The notes: generated by a model from the letters alone, not told the origin. 64,000 nucleotides of DNA from Bacillus sp. CGMCC 1.16541 (GCF_003184905.1 NZ_QFRU01000001.1:330519-394518); one strand, 5' to 3'; shown: positions 8,540 through 19,177, counted from the stretch's first letter. Numbers and translations: made by a program.

Positions 8540-11347
8540 TTATTTCGTTTGATCCCACCAATTCTGAAGGTCCTCTACTGTTTCATGAAATGATTTTTTA
8601 TTAACTTCAACTCTTGGTAAAGACATTAAAAAATACTTTCCATATGCAGAATGCGTAATGCGATTATCAAAGACAAAAACAGCCCCTCTATCCTCTTTTG
8701 ATCGAATAAGGCGTCCAAATCCTTGCTTAAATTTAATAATAGCTTGTGGAAGAGAATAGTCCATGAAAGCATTTTTACCAGTACTCTTATATTTTTCTAC
8801 TTTAGCCGCTACAAAAGGCTGTTCTGGTGGTAAAAATGGAAGTCGAACGATAATTAGACATGATAGTTTTTCACCTGGAATGTCAATGCCTTCCCAGAAG
8901 CTATTTGTTCCTAAAAGAATCGCTTTTTCAAATTGAGTAAAATCTTTTATCAATCGGTTTTTATTCCGAGTCGTTACTCCCTGTCCTAATAAAACAAATT
9001 CATCTTTATCATTTAGTTCTTTCATGTAACTATAGGTATGTTTCAACATGTCATATGAAGTAAACAATACAAGCATTTTACCATTAGTAACAGACGCAAC
9101 ATCTAATATGCTTTCCGCTAACAACATACTATATTCTTCTACTGATACAGAATTAACAGTTGGAAAATCTGTTGGGATAAACACTTTGGCTTGCCTTTCA
9201 TATGGAAAAGGAGACGACACAGATAGCTGCAATGGTTGAAAATCATACAAACCTAATTCATTCATAATATAGTCAAACGAATTGTGAACGGTTAACGTCG
9301 CTGATGTTAAGATGACCGTTTGCTTGTTTGTGAAAAAATCATCTGCTAATTGATCTGCTACAGATACGGGCTGACTATATAAGAATGTAGCATTAGCTGC
9401 TCCTTTTGGCTCAATTTCAAACCATTTAACTGTCTCTTTTTCTTCTTGAAACAATAAGTGATAGAGACAATCATCGATTTCTGTAAACATGTTACAAACT
9501 GTAAAAAATTCGTGTAAAACGGTTTGCTCTTCCTTTTTAAATTGATTTAATGTTACTTCGACACTTGCTTGTTCACTGTGAACAATTCGTAGGAAATCAC
9601 GCAACAAAAAGCGTACTCGGGAAGCTAATTCATGAATGGCTAACCAGTGATCACCTGTTTCTTGTTCTATATGATACCGATAACTAATCCGTCCAATATC
9701 AGCTGTTTTATTGTTTGCTTTTTTCATTACATATGAATGAATAAGCCTAAATAAGTCGTTACATTCAGCATGAAGCTTTCCAATCATCTCATTGACTGTA
9801 TTTAATGAATTTTTATGGTGATGCTTTGACATCATCTTATACACATCTGCCAATAAGCCTTTCGTTTGTAGTGAACCAATGCGTGTTAGCAAAGTATGAA
9901 TGGAAAAGTAGTCTAACTGTACGCCTAATTCTTCACTTGCAATTTCCTCTAAGTGATGCGCCTCATCAATGATGACACAATCATACGCAGGCAATAACGA
10001 TTGCTTATTCATCACATCCATTAGTAATAATCGATGATTGGTAATAATCACTTGTGCATATTGAGCTCTTATTCGTGCGCGCTCGTAGTAAGAATAGGTA
10101 TTCCAAGGAGGACGTACATCAAGGTGTGATGGGTTTGCTTCATTAATACGATCCCAAAATAATTTACCTCCAGATGGCAAATTAATTTCATCGATGTCTC
10201 CCGTTAACGTTTCAGTTAGCCACACAAGAATCTTTGCTTTTGTTAAGATAGCGTCGTAATTATTTTCCCGCTCTTTTAATAAATGAAGAAACTTACGAAT
10301 GCTAATATAATGCTCTCTACCTTTTAATATAACAGCAGATAATGGAAAAGATAAAACTTGACTTGCTAACTTTATATCCTTCTCAATGAGCTGCTGTTGC
10401 AATGCAATAGTATGAGTAGACACTACCACTTGCTTTCTTTCGTTAACCGCGTGAATGACAGCGGGAATTAAATACGCTAACGTTTTTCCTGTTCCAGTTC
10501 CTGCCTCGATTAACGCATGCTCCCGAGAAGAAAATGCTTCATGAACAAAGTCCATCATTTCCCACTGTTCTTTTCGATCTTCAAAGTTTGTTATTACTCT
10601 CCCGAAGTATTGATTTCTCTCTTTAGAAAATGCTTCATAAGAAAACGGAATGACTGTATCTTTCACTTCTTCCTTTTCTATCTTTCGAATAGCCAAACCA
10701 TGAAGAAATACATAGTGATTTTCCTCTTCTATTACATCTTGTTTCTGTTCAATCACATCTTCAATTAGTTCCCCAATCTCACTTTTTAGATGTAAGGATA
10801 AAGAATAAAGCTGCTTTAACGTGGTAAGAGGCAACCGTTTCATTTTTTCAATTAGCATTAATAAAATGTTTGCCGTCACTTCTGCGTCACTATCAGCTTG
10901 ATGTGGATTATCATGTGTAATAGCTAAACATTCTGCTAATTGGTTTAATTTGTATCCATCGATGGTTGGGAGTAATATACGTGCTAATTCGACCGTATCA
11001 ATCGTGGAATTATACAAAGTATCATAGCCATGATTATGTAATTCATCTTGAAGAAATGAGAGGTCAAAAGCCACATTATGTGCAACAAAATAAGAATCTT
11101 TTACTAACTCCAACACTCTCGGAGCAATGTCTTCAAATAATGGAGCACCTTCTACCATTTCATCATTAATGTGCGTTAATTGCTCAATAAATGGTGGAAT
11201 TGGTATTTCTGGATTTAAAAAACTTGAGAACCGATCAACAATCTTTCCATTTTCAATGACAACAGCTGCAAACTGAATGATTTTATCTCCTTGCTTAGGA
11301 GAATGGCCGGTCGTCTCAAGATCAATCACAACAAAGCGCTTGTTCAT
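8540..11347 (-). CDS. dinG: DinG family exonuclease/helicase-like protein
   Basis: The 935-residue product joins an N-terminal DEDDh 3'-5' exonuclease domain (about 1-165; FVVIDLETTG with Asp9 and Glu11, FVAHNVAFDLSFL, HQADSDAEVT) to an XPD/DinG-type superfamily 2 helicase part: Walker A EAGTGTGKT, DEAH box VIIDEAHHLEE, motif III-like TSATL, and QGFGRLIRS near the end. The four-cysteine iron-sulphur cluster of E. coli DinG is not apparent, as in other Firmicute DinG. The start at 11347 has GAGGTG 6 bases upstream. Homologues are DNA damage-associated nucleases; helicase activity is uncertain. Confidence 0.93.
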   Translation of the reverse strand: MNKRFVVIDLETTGHSPKQGDKIIQFAAVVIENGKIVDRFSSFLNPEIPIPPFIEQLTHINDEMVEGAPLFEDIAPRVLELVKDSYFVAHNVAFDLSFLQDELHNHGYDTLYNSTIDTVELARILLPTIDGYKLNQLAECLAITHDNPHQADSDAEVTANILLMLIEKMKRLPLTTLKQLYSLSLHLKSEIGELIEDVIEQKQDVIEEENHYVFLHGLAIRKIEKEEVKDTVIPFSYEAFSKERNQYFGRVITNFEDRKEQWEMMDFVHEAFSSREHALIEAGTGTGKTLAYLIPAVIHAVNERKQVVVSTHTIALQQQLIEKDIKLASQVLSFPLSAVILKGREHYISIRKFLHLLKERENNYDAILTKAKILVWLTETLTGDIDEINLPSGGKLFWDRINEANPSHLDVRPPWNTYSYYERARIRAQYAQVIITNHRLLLMDVMNKQSLLPAYDCVIIDEAHHLEEIASEELGVQLDYFSIHTLLTRIGSLQTKGLLADVYKMMSKHHHKNSLNTVNEMIGKLHAECNDLFRLIHSYVMKKANNKTADIGRISYRYHIEQETGDHWLAIHELASRVRFLLRDFLRIVHSEQASVEVTLNQFKKEEQTVLHEFFTVCNMFTEIDDCLYHLLFQEEKETVKWFEIEPKGAANATFLYSQPVSVADQLADDFFTNKQTVILTSATLTVHNSFDYIMNELGLYDFQPLQLSVSSPFPYERQAKVFIPTDFPTVNSVSVEEYSMLLAESILDVASVTNGKMLVLFTSYDMLKHTYSYMKELNDKDEFVLLGQGVTTRNKNRLIKDFTQFEKAILLGTNSFWEGIDIPGEKLSCLIIVRLPFLPPEQPFVAAKVEKYKSTGKNAFMDYSLPQAIIKFKQGFGRLIRSKEDRGAVFVFDNRITHSAYGKYFLMSLPRVEVNKKSFHETVEDLQNWWDQTK

Positions 11348-11502
11348 AGATAACACCTCACAAAATTCTTCCTTTTTAGTATTCATGTAGCGTGAGTTGT
11401 GTATGTGAAAATTCATCATGGTTTTTTCGCTTTAAACGAACTTACCTTTAAGCTCTCATTATAACTCAAATTACTTTACCAAGCATAATAAATCATTTCT
11501 TC

Positions 11503-11544
11503 AAAAAAATAGCCTCCTGTTACTCAAAAATGAGTACAGAAGGC
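11503..11544 (-). terminator. Terminator of the panBCD operon
   Basis: Stem GCCTCCTGTTACTCA (11512-11526) against TGAGTACAGAAGGC (11531-11544) with a small bulge, followed on the minus strand by a seven-T run. It lies 15 bases after the panD stop. Confidence 0.75.
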
Positions 11545-11558
11545 AATAAATAAACATC

Positions 11559-11942
11559 TTATAAAATTGTAGAAGCTGGTTCTTGTTGTAGTAACTGCTT
11601 AATTTGATTATGCTCATCCATAATTGCTACCGTTGGCTGATGGTTAGCTACTTCTTCATTAGGAACCATCGCATATGAAATAATAATCACAACATCTCCA
11701 GGCTGTACAAGACGCGCAGCAGCACCATTTAAGCAAACCACACCACTACCTCGTTCACCAGGAATCGCATACGTTTCAAGTCTTGCTCCATTATTATTGT
11801 TCACAATTTGCACTTTCTCATTAACCGCAATGCCTACTGCATCTAATAAGTCTTCATCAATTGTAACGCTGCCTACATAATTTAAGTTTGCTTCTGTGAC
11901 ACGCGCACGATGGATTTTAGCATTCATCATTGTTCGAAACAT
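11559..11942 (-). CDS. panD: Aspartate 1-decarboxylase proenzyme
   Basis: Makes beta-alanine from aspartate for pantothenate synthesis. The 127-residue zymogen self-cleaves between Gly24 and Ser25 to form the pyruvoyl cofactor; the site NYVGSVTID is visible, as are the conserved [16 protein letters not shown] start and [20 protein letters not shown]. Last gene of the panB-panC-panD operon, 14 bases after panC. Confidence 0.97.
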   Translation of the reverse strand: MFRTMMNAKIHRARVTEANLNYVGSVTIDEDLLDAVGIAVNEKVQIVNNNNGARLETYAIPGERGSGVVCLNGAAARLVQPGDVVIIISYAMVPNEEVANHQPTVAIMDEHNQIKQLLQQEPASTIL

Positions 11943-11956
11943 TGTTTATTCCTCCG

Positions 11957-12802
11957 TTATACGTCAAATGTTAAGTTATCAATTAGTCGAGCTTTTGAAA
12001 AAACAACCGCTACTGCGATAATGAGTTTACCTGATAGATGATCTACCTTCGTCAAATACGGGTATGAATAGATGTCAATATAATCAATACGACCACTTGT
12101 ATGATGATGAAGATAGTCCTCTATTGCTTGCTTTACTCTCTCTGGATCAGTTTCTCCTTCGCTAATTAGCTGCTTCGCTTTTTGTAAACTTCTATAAATA
12201 CTTGAGGCCTCGCTTCGTTCCTGTGTTGTTAAATATACATTCCGTGAACTTTTTGCTAGACCATCCTCTTCTCTAATTGTCTCAACGGGAACAAGTGTAA
12301 TAGGAAAATGAAAATCGGAAATGAGCGCATCTACTACCGCCACTTGCTGTGCATCTTTCATTCCAAAATATGCTCGGTCGGGTGTCACGATATGAAATAG
12401 CTTTGTTAATACCGTTGCCACACCGTCAAAGTGACCTGGTCGTTTCGCTCCGCATAAAACATCCACTCGCTTTGTTACCGTGATCTCAATCGTTGGTTCA
12501 TTTGGATAGATCTCATCTACTGTTGGGTAAAAAAGAAAGTCTACTCCCGCCTCTTTTGCCAATCGTTCATCACGTACAAAGTCTCTTGGATAGGAATCAA
12601 AATCTTCATTCGGTCCAAACTGTGTTGGATTCACAAAAATGCTCAGTACAACCGTATCATTCTCATTTTTTGCTTCACGAAGGAGCGTAAGGTGACCTTC
12701 ATGTAAGTATCCCATTGTAGGAACAAATCCAATTTCGTTCCCTTCTGTTCGTTTTTGTTTGATACATCGCTGCATCTCACTAATTGTTCGAATGACTTGC
12801 AT
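11957..12802 (-). CDS. panC: Pantothenate synthetase (pantoate-beta-alanine ligase)
   Basis: ATP-dependent joining of pantoate and beta-alanine. The 281-residue product has the nucleotidyltransferase HIGH-like motif in TMGYLHEGHL (about 26-35) and a KMSKS-like KSSRNVYLT (about 180-190), plus FVNPTQFGPNEDFDSYPR. The ATG at 12802 is one base after the panB stop and is preceded by GGAGG that lies inside the panB end, so translation is coupled. Confidence 0.97.
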   Translation of the reverse strand: MQVIRTISEMQRCIKQKRTEGNEIGFVPTMGYLHEGHLTLLREAKNENDTVVLSIFVNPTQFGPNEDFDSYPRDFVRDERLAKEAGVDFLFYPTVDEIYPNEPTIEITVTKRVDVLCGAKRPGHFDGVATVLTKLFHIVTPDRAYFGMKDAQQVAVVDALISDFHFPITLVPVETIREEDGLAKSSRNVYLTTQERSEASSIYRSLQKAKQLISEGETDPERVKQAIEDYLHHHTSGRIDYIDIYSYPYLTKVDHLSGKLIIAVAVVFSKARLIDNLTFDV

Positions 12803-12803
12803 T

Positions 12804-13637
12804 TTACTTTCCTCCATATAAAGCGGCTAACTGCTCTTCTTTCATCGTAAATGTGTGTTGATCTTCTGGAAATGACTTCTCTTTCACTTCTGACACGTAC
12901 TGCTTTAAACTTGGTACAATAACTTCATTCACACAACCGTACTGCTTAACGAATTTAGGTACTCTTTCCACCCCGTATGTTAAAATATCGTGATAAACAA
13001 GAACTTGACCATCTGTTTCTTTCCCTGCTCCAATCCCAATTGTCGGAATTGATAATCGACTTGAAATCTCTTTAGCAAGCTGCTTTGGTACACATTCTAA
13101 TACAAGTGCAATCGCGCCTGCTTGCTCACATTTTACAGCATCGTCAATGAGTTTTTTTGCCGCTTCGGCATCTTTTCCTTGTACTTTATAACCACCGAGT
13201 ACACCAACAGATTGTGGCGTAAGACCTAAATGAGCAACAACAGGAATACCTGCATTTGTCAAATCAGCAATCGTGTAAATAACATCGCCTGCTCCCTCGA
13301 CTTTTAATGCATGTGCACCGCTTTTTTGAACAATGTCAGCTGCGTTTCGCATCGTTTCTGCTCTTGAAATATGATAAGACATAAACGGCATGTCCGTCAC
13401 AACAAATGTATTGGGCGCACCACGTTTTACTGCTTTTGTATGATGAATCATGTCGTCTACGGTAACAGGAAGTGTGGAGTCATAACCAAGTACAACCATT
13501 CCTAAAGAGTCACCAACTAAAATCATATCGACACCTGCTTGCTCAGCATACGTAGCAGATGGGTAATCATACGCTGTTAACATCACAATCGGTTCACACT
13601 CTTTTTTCATTTTCATAAACTCTGTTTTCGTCTTCAT
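12804..13637 (-). CDS. panB: 3-methyl-2-oxobutanoate hydroxymethyltransferase
   Basis: First committed step of pantothenate synthesis: transfers a one-carbon unit from methylene-tetrahydrofolate to ketoisovalerate. The 277-residue product has the conserved [19 protein letters not shown] and [19 protein letters not shown] segments, Mg-binding acidic residues (GDSLG, VEGAGD) and [14 protein letters not shown]. The ATG at 13637 follows AAGGAGGAGAAAGATC. The ribosome binding site can be paired into a hairpin (13644-13666), and a terminator-like hairpin lies in the leader, suggesting post-initiation control. Confidence 0.96.
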   Translation of the reverse strand: MKTKTEFMKMKKECEPIVMLTAYDYPSATYAEQAGVDMILVGDSLGMVVLGYDSTLPVTVDDMIHHTKAVKRGAPNTFVVTDMPFMSYHISRAETMRNAADIVQKSGAHALKVEGAGDVIYTIADLTNAGIPVVAHLGLTPQSVGVLGGYKVQGKDAEAAKKLIDDAVKCEQAGAIALVLECVPKQLAKEISSRLSIPTIGIGAGKETDGQVLVYHDILTYGVERVPKFVKQYGCVNEVIVPSLKQYVSEVKEKSFPEDQHTFTMKEEQLAALYGGK

Positions 13638-13643
13638 GATCTT

Positions 13644-13666
13644 TCTCCTCCTTTTTTCAGAGGAGA
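13644..13666 (-). promoter_or_regulatory. Hairpin sequestering the panB ribosome binding site
   Basis: On the minus strand TCTCCTC (13660-13666) pairs perfectly with GAGGAGA (13644-13650), which is the core of the panB Shine-Dalgarno sequence; the loop is 9 bases. It would lower translation unless opened. Confidence 0.55.
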
Positions 13667-13692
13667 TGACTACCGAACGTTCATCAAGCAGT

Positions 13693-13731
13693 AAAAAATC
13701 CTTCTTCCAATCATTAAGGAAGAAGGATTTT
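13693..13731 (-). promoter_or_regulatory. Terminator-like leader hairpin upstream of panB
   Basis: Perfect 14-bp stem, arms 13695-13708 and 13718-13731, 9-base loop, followed on the minus strand by TTTTTT. It lies between panB and a candidate promoter (TAGACA at 13764-13769, 16-base spacer, TATTGT at 13742-13747), so it would be near the very 5' end of the panB message. The birA terminator is a separate hairpin further upstream. Confidence 0.6.
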
Positions 13732-13836
13732 GAACATTCAAACAATATCAGTAAATAGACGTTTGTCTAGTAAAGATTCGGTGTTTGTCATCCCTCTGTC
13801 CTAGTCCATCTCGGATCAAGGCAGATTAAATTAAGG

Positions 13837-13892
13837 TAAAAAAATACGAGTATCAGGTGAAGTTCTTTCGATACTACCCTGATACTCGTATT
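13837..13892 (-). terminator. Terminator after birA
   Basis: 15-bp stem AATACGAGTATCAGG / CCTGATACTCGTATT with an interrupted loop, followed on the minus strand by a seven-T run. Directly after the birA stop codon. Confidence 0.85.
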
Positions 13893-13908
13893 ATAATGAA
13901 TTTACAGA

Positions 13909-14898
13909 TCATTTTCTAGTAGATAATTCAATGTCTGCTGAATGGATATGATGAAGAACACCTAAATCGTCTTCAATGAGTAACACACCATCTTCTGTAA
14001 TCCCTTTTGCCCAGCCTTCGATAGAACCTCTTAACGTTCTAGCAATAATTCTTTTACCAATACTAATGGCATACGTCTCCCAAAGCAATTTAATTAAGCC
14101 AAAACCGTTTGTTAAGTATTCTTCATACAGCGTCTCAATTTTCAGGAAAATAGCTTGCATTAAAGCTGCGCGATTAATAGTTTCTCCTTTTTCAACCGCT
14201 AATGATGTTGCAATCTCCTTAATAGAATCAGAGAAGTCTTCTTTTTGCTGATTTACGTTAATGCCAATTCCAATAATAACAGAATGAATACGATCAGCAT
14301 CTGCTTGCATCTCCGTTAAAATTCCAACCGCCTTTTTCCCCTCAATTAAAATATCATTCGGCCACTTAATTTGAGGAGAAATACCTGTTACCTCTTGAAT
14401 GGATTGAACAACTGCTACCGCTGTTAAAAGTGTTAATTGTGGTGCATGTTGTGGTGGAACAGTTGGGCGCAAAATAACACTCATCCATACACCTGTCCCT
14501 TTTGGAGAGTGCCATACACGGTCTAGACGACCTCGCCCGGCTGTTTGCTGTTCAGCAACAACAACTGTTCCTTCTTCTGCTCCCTCTTGAGCTAATCGAT
14601 GCGCAATTTTTTGAGTTGATTCAACTACTTCTTCATAATGAACGTGCTGTCCAATTCTCTTTGTTTGCAAACCTAAAATGAGCTCATTTTCACTCACTTT
14701 ATTTGGTTTGTTAACAATTCGGTACCCTTTCTTTCTTACAGCTTCTAATTCATAGCCTTCTTTTCTTAAATCTTCGATGTGCTTCCACACAGCGGTTCTT
14801 GAGCAACCTAACAAATCACTGATTTTCTGTCCGGACACATATTCTTCTTCAGAATTTGTAAACATTTCTAACAATGTTCTTCTTATATCTGATTGCAT
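13909..14898 (-). CDS. birA: Biotin-protein ligase and biotin operon repressor
   Basis: Activates biotin with ATP and attaches it to carboxylases (here pycA is a substrate in the same window); the biotinyl-AMP form represses biotin genes. The 329-residue product has an N-terminal winged helix (CSRTAVWKHIEDLRKEGYELE, about 33-53), the ligase signature GRGRLDRVWHSPKGTGVWMS (about 125-145), catalytic Lys in IKWPNDIL and a C-terminal SH3-like domain. The ATG at 14898 overlaps the end of cca, giving coupled translation. Confidence 0.96.
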   Translation of the reverse strand: MQSDIRRTLLEMFTNSEEEYVSGQKISDLLGCSRTAVWKHIEDLRKEGYELEAVRKKGYRIVNKPNKVSENELILGLQTKRIGQHVHYEEVVESTQKIAHRLAQEGAEEGTVVVAEQQTAGRGRLDRVWHSPKGTGVWMSVILRPTVPPQHAPQLTLLTAVAVVQSIQEVTGISPQIKWPNDILIEGKKAVGILTEMQADADRIHSVIIGIGINVNQQKEDFSDSIKEIATSLAVEKGETINRAALMQAIFLKIETLYEEYLTNGFGLIKLLWETYAISIGKRIIARTLRGSIEGWAKGITEDGVLLIEDDLGVLHHIHSADIELSTRK

Positions 14899-16073
14899 GA
14901 TTTCACCCACTCTTTTATCGCATCTTTATCATTTATTAATTGACCGTTCACGATGTTCATTTCAATCATTCTCAATACTTCTGAAAGCCAAGGTCCGCCT
15001 TTTTTATCGACCCACTTCATAACATCTGCACCATTGACCACCACATCTTGGAAAGAATGAATAGGCAGATCACTATGTACATTGATAATCCAAGACTCTT
15101 CTATTTGTCCGTTTCCAAGGACTTCACAAATCCGATTAACCGAAAGACTTGTCTCCAATCCATAGGTATAGACGAGCTCTGATGACCAACCTTTTTTACA
15201 CACTTGTCGATAAGCGACTATGTTTTGCTTAATTTCTTTGATGGCTTTATTAGAAAGCTTCCAACTCTTTAAGAAGCGCTCTTCTTGTTCTTCCTGTAAA
15301 ACAAGCAGTACTACCGCCCAGTACTCAGACAGGTTTTGAAGAAGACACCATCGATAAGACAATAGTTGTCGAAATACTTCATCACTTACAGCGAAATTGG
15401 GTAAATAAGTATATAATTTTGTATCAGCCAATAAAGCAAAGGCTTCAATTGGATTTGCGCCTTGCAAAAGCTTTTCAAACTCTACTTTAATTCTTTCAAC
15501 AGACACATGTTGCAGAAGCTTTGCATGTTTCTTAATCGCTTGCTTTGTCTCGTCATCAAGTTTAAAAGAAAGTTGACTAACGAAACGAATGGCTCTCATC
15601 ATCCGAAGAGCATCTTCATGAAACCTCTCTGAAGCGTCTCCGACCGTTGAAATGCCTTTGTTCATAATTGCTTCTTTTCCCTTAAAAGGATCTATGATAT
15701 TACCATGCCGATTCATGGCAATCGCATTAATTGTAAAGTCACGTCGCTGTAAATCTTCTTTCAATGATGAAATAAATTGTACAGAAGAAGGACGACGAAA
15801 ATCATCATACTCTCCTTCTGAACGGAATGTTGTAACTTCATATGGCTCACCTTCATGCAGTACAACAACCGTTCCATGCTCAATTCCAACATCAATCGTC
15901 TTCGGAAATAGGCTCATTACTTCTTCTGGCTTTGCAGAAGTGGCAATATCAACATCTCCAATTTCTCGACCAATGATTGAATCACGAACAGCACCTCCGA
16001 CAAAATACGCTTCATGACCGTTTTGTTCAAGTTTTTTTAAAATAGTAAGTGGCTGAATAAATGGCTTTTTCAT
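14883..16073 (-). CDS. cca: CCA-adding tRNA nucleotidyltransferase
   Basis: Adds or repairs the 3' CCA of tRNAs. The 396-residue product has the class II nucleotidyltransferase head: FVGGAVRDSIIGREIGDVDI with the two catalytic Asp, then LQRRDFTINAIAMN and the EDALRMMRAIRF motif that selects the base. The start at 16073 aligns with the Bacillus homologue and has GGAG 6 bases upstream; an ATG 12 bases earlier (16085, overlapping the bshA stop) is also possible. It overlaps birA by 16 bases. Confidence 0.95.
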   Translation of the reverse strand: MKKPFIQPLTILKKLEQNGHEAYFVGGAVRDSIIGREIGDVDIATSAKPEEVMSLFPKTIDVGIEHGTVVVLHEGEPYEVTTFRSEGEYDDFRRPSSVQFISSLKEDLQRRDFTINAIAMNRHGNIIDPFKGKEAIMNKGISTVGDASERFHEDALRMMRAIRFVSQLSFKLDDETKQAIKKHAKLLQHVSVERIKVEFEKLLQGANPIEAFALLADTKLYTYLPNFAVSDEVFRQLLSYRWCLLQNLSEYWAVVLLVLQEEQEERFLKSWKLSNKAIKEIKQNIVAYRQVCKKGWSSELVYTYGLETSLSVNRICEVLGNGQIEESWIINVHSDLPIHSFQDVVVNGADVMKWVDKKGGPWLSEVLRMIEMNIVNGQLINDKDAIKEWVKSCNQI

Positions 16074-16084
16074 CCCAATCTCCA

Positions 16085-17215
16085 TTACGATTCCTTCATC
16101 ATGCGGTAATAAAGTCGTTCGTATTCATTAACAATTGTTGTTGAATGAAATCTATCATTTACGGAAGCTAGTGCTTTTTTCGCCATCGTATTATAACTTT
16201 GTTCATTCGTTAATAAATGAACAGCTTTAGAAGCAATACTCTCGACATCACCTAGTTCACATATAAATCCTGTTTCTCCATCTTCAATCACTTCTGGAAT
16301 GCCACCAACATTTGTTCCGATACAAGGTACCCCACACGCCATTGCTTCTAGTAAAACAAGACCAAAGCTCTCTTTTTCTGATAAAAGTAATTTTAAGTCA
16401 CTAATGGAGTACAATTCTTCTATGTTCTCCTGTTTTCCTAAGAATAAAACTTTCTCTTTTAAGCCAAGCGTTTTTACTAGTTGACAAATAACTGTCATTT
16501 CAGGTCCGTCTCCAACTAATAATAATTTCGCAGGTACTTGTTGTTGAATGAGGTCAAACGATTTTACCACATCTTGAACGCGTTTCACTTGTCTAAAGTT
16601 TGATACATGAATGACGACTTTCTCATCTGATTGAATACCATATTCTTTTTTCAAATGAGAAGCATCTATTTTCTTATACACGCGTTCATCAATAAAGTTA
16701 TAGACCGTTTCAATTTTCTTTTCAGGTTTGACTAAATCATACGTTTGCTCAACTAACGCTTTTGATACAGCTGTAACTACATCAGACTTTTCAATTCCAA
16801 ATTTGATTAAATCCTTTAATGATGAATCATACCCTAAAACCGTGATGTCTGTTCCATGTAACGTTGTGACAATCTTTAATTGCTCTCCTACCATTTGTTT
16901 TGCTAAATATGCACATACTGCATGTGGAATGGCATAATGAGCATGAATAATATCTAGCTTTTCACGCTTTGCCACTTCTGCAATTTTTGTAGATAGTGCC
17001 AAATCATAGGGAGGATATTTAAAGACAGAATATTGATTCACTTCGACTTCATGAAAATAAATATTTGGATAAACTTTTTTTAAGCGAAAAGGCATACTAG
17101 ATGAAATAAAATGAATTTCATGTCCTTTCTCTGCTAATAGTTTTCCTAGTTCTGTGGCAACAACCCCTGAGCCTCCTACTGATGGATAGCACGTGATTCC
17201 AATCTTTAATGTCAT
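16085..17215 (-). CDS. bshA: N-acetyl-alpha-D-glucosaminyl L-malate synthase (bacillithiol step 1)
   Basis: GT4-family glycosyltransferase joining UDP-GlcNAc and L-malate. The 376-residue product shows GT-B features: N-terminal [27 protein letters not shown]-like [12 protein letters not shown] and the C-terminal UDP-sugar motif [18 protein letters not shown]. It overlaps bshB1 by 4 bases (ATGA type), so the first two bacillithiol steps are coupled. Bacillithiol is the main low-molecular-weight thiol of Bacillus. Confidence 0.95.
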   Translation of the reverse strand: MTLKIGITCYPSVGGSGVVATELGKLLAEKGHEIHFISSSMPFRLKKVYPNIYFHEVEVNQYSVFKYPPYDLALSTKIAEVAKREKLDIIHAHYAIPHAVCAYLAKQMVGEQLKIVTTLHGTDITVLGYDSSLKDLIKFGIEKSDVVTAVSKALVEQTYDLVKPEKKIETVYNFIDERVYKKIDASHLKKEYGIQSDEKVVIHVSNFRQVKRVQDVVKSFDLIQQQVPAKLLLVGDGPEMTVICQLVKTLGLKEKVLFLGKQENIEELYSISDLKLLLSEKESFGLVLLEAMACGVPCIGTNVGGIPEVIEDGETGFICELGDVESIASKAVHLLTNEQSYNTMAKKALASVNDRFHSTTIVNEYERLYYRMMKES

Positions 17216-17928
17216 TGTGTGCCTCCTATTAAATCTCGTTCAATCAGTAATGGTTTTTTCGTTAGAAATCCTTCAGCATATAAAACGCCTACTTCTTTAC
17301 CCATTAAGCGGTCTCTACTTTCTACTGTTTCAATATAACCGTTTACAAGCGGTGTATCATAAGCATCGTCTGTTTTCGTAAATTGACTCTCATAAGCACG
17401 CAAGCTCTCTAATTTTTTTGAATAGGTGTGAGAGACGTCAATGACAAAATGCGGCTTGTGAAACCCATTAATCATATAAAAATAAAAAGACGCGACACGA
17501 TGGGCATTCTGATTTTGAGGATCACAATATTTCTTTACTCCAGCTGAAAAAATTGCTTCCTCTACTAATCGTGCACAATTCCCGTGGTCAGGATGTCTGT
17601 CTTCAATGTAAGGCGCAAACACAACTTTTGGTTTATATGTACGAATGACAGAAACAAGTTCTTTTATGTACTCCTCTTTCATGTATAGGCCTCGATCAGG
17701 CATATTCAACTGTATTCGCTCATGAACACCTAAAAGAGAAGAAGCCTTTTGTGCCTCGTCTTGACGAATCGTTACGTTTCCATTTGAAGAGAGTTCTGCA
17801 TGAGTTAAATCACAAATCCCTACTTTTAACCCTTGCTCTACAAACTTTGCAATGGATCCGCTCATACCGATTTCTACATCGTCCGCATGAGCGCCAAATG
17901 CTAATACATCTAATTGATTATTACTCAT
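17212..17928 (-). CDS. bshB1: Bacillithiol biosynthesis deacetylase BshB1
   Basis: Zn-dependent deacetylase that removes acetate from GlcNAc-malate. The 238-residue product has the LmbE/PIG-L metal motif [12 protein letters not shown] (about 11-22) and the [10 protein letters not shown] histidine segment (about 112-121). The ATG at 17928 has AAGGTG 6 bases upstream, inside the mgsA end; a GTG nine bases earlier is less likely. Located between mgsA and bshA in one operon. Confidence 0.94.
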   Translation of the reverse strand: MSNNQLDVLAFGAHADDVEIGMSGSIAKFVEQGLKVGICDLTHAELSSNGNVTIRQDEAQKASSLLGVHERIQLNMPDRGLYMKEEYIKELVSVIRTYKPKVVFAPYIEDRHPDHGNCARLVEEAIFSAGVKKYCDPQNQNAHRVASFYFYMINGFHKPHFVIDVSHTYSKKLESLRAYESQFTKTDDAYDTPLVNGYIETVESRDRLMGKEVGVLYAEGFLTKKPLLIERDLIGGTQ

Positions 17929-17929
17929 G

Positions 17930-18337
17930 TCACTCACCTTGCTGTTTTAGAATAGAACGCCACTTTAAGTCTCCTCGTTCAAGTCCGTGAATAAATAGTT
18001 CTGCAGCTCCCATATTCGTGGCAAGTGGGATTGCATACACATCGCATAAGCGCATTAAAGCAGAAACATCTGGTTCGTGAGGTTGTGCTGTTAATGGATC
18101 TCGAAAGAAAATAACCATATCCATTTTATTTTGGGCAATCATTGCTCCAATTTCTTGATCTCCTCCGAGAGGTCCCGATTGAAAGCGTTGCACATCTAAC
18201 CCTGTCGCTTCCATAATCTTTGTTCCTGTCGTACCTGTAGCAAACAACGTATGCTTTTGAAGTACGTACTTATATGCTACAGCAAATTGAACCATGTCAT
18301 TCTTTTTCTTATCATGTGCGATTAATGCTACATTCAT
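17930..18337 (-). CDS. mgsA: Methylglyoxal synthase
   Basis: Converts dihydroxyacetone phosphate to methylglyoxal, relieving sugar-phosphate build-up. The 135-residue product has [12 protein letters not shown], the phosphate-binding TGTTGTKI, and [15 protein letters not shown] followed by [18 protein letters not shown] with the catalytic Asp. The ATG at 18337 matches family starts. Its next-gene partner, bacillithiol synthesis, supplies the thiol used to detoxify methylglyoxal, which fits the operon. Confidence 0.96.
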   Translation of the reverse strand: MNVALIAHDKKKNDMVQFAVAYKYVLQKHTLFATGTTGTKIMEATGLDVQRFQSGPLGGDQEIGAMIAQNKMDMVIFFRDPLTAQPHEPDVSALMRLCDVYAIPLATNMGAAELFIHGLERGDLKWRSILKQQGE

Positions 18338-18364
18338 TTTCCTATCCCCTTTTTCACTCATTCT

Positions 18365-19165
18365 TTACTCAATAATATTTTCTAAACCATAAACGAGCAT
18401 ATCCATGTTCATAACAGTCTCTACTGAAAGTTTAACCCCTGACATGAAAGAAGCTCGGTTATATGAATCGTGGCGAATTTTTAATGACTCACCAAAACCA
18501 CCAAATAATACTTCTTGATGTGCAATTAACCCAGGAAGACGAACACTATGCAGGTGAATACCATCGTATGTAGCACCTCTTGCCCCTGGTAAAATTTCTT
18601 TTTCTTCAGGATGTCCTTGCTTTTTCGTTTCACGCACTTCACTAATAAGCTCTGCTGTCTTTAATCCTGTACCAGATGGCGCATCCAGTTTATTATCATG
18701 ATGCAACTCGATAATTTCTACATCATTAAAATACTTTGCAGCCATTTGTGAAAATTTCATCATTAGAATGGCTCCAATCGCAAAGTTTGGTGCGATAATA
18801 CACCCTAGTCCTTTTTCTTCAGATAGCTGCTTTAATTGCTGAAGGTCTTCTTCCGAAAATCCTGTTGTTCCCACGACTGGTCGAACGCCATATTCTAACG
18901 CTTTCTTCGTATGTACTCGTCCAATCTCTGGTGTTGTTAAGTCAACGAGCACATCTGCTTTTACTTCTTGTAAACACTTTTCAATGTCTGTATAAATACG
19001 AGCTTGTAATTTAGGTAATCCGTCTACTTCACTTATGTATTTCCCTTCGTTGACACGATCAACAGCTGCTACAAGTTCAAAATGTTCTGTATCTTGAATT
19101 AAACGTAAAGCCTCGATTCCCATTCTTCCTCTTGGTCCTGCTAAAATAATACGAATCGTTTTCAT
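18365..19165 (-). CDS. dapB: 4-hydroxy-tetrahydrodipicolinate reductase
   Basis: NAD(P)H-dependent reductase of the lysine/diaminopimelate pathway, needed for cell wall and for spore dipicolinate. The 266-residue product has the nucleotide-binding loop [11 protein letters not shown] (about 6-16), the catalytic [20 protein letters not shown] (about 150-170) and [18 protein letters not shown] near the end. AAGGAGAG precedes the ATG. It is 12 bases after ypjD. Confidence 0.96.
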   Translation of the reverse strand: MKTIRIILAGPRGRMGIEALRLIQDTEHFELVAAVDRVNEGKYISEVDGLPKLQARIYTDIEKCLQEVKADVLVDLTTPEIGRVHTKKALEYGVRPVVGTTGFSEEDLQQLKQLSEEKGLGCIIAPNFAIGAILMMKFSQMAAKYFNDVEIIELHHDNKLDAPSGTGLKTAELISEVRETKKQGHPEEKEILPGARGATYDGIHLHSVRLPGLIAHQEVLFGGFGESLKIRHDSYNRASFMSGVKLSVETVMNMDMLVYGLENIIE

Positions 19166-19177
19166 GTTGTTCTCTCC

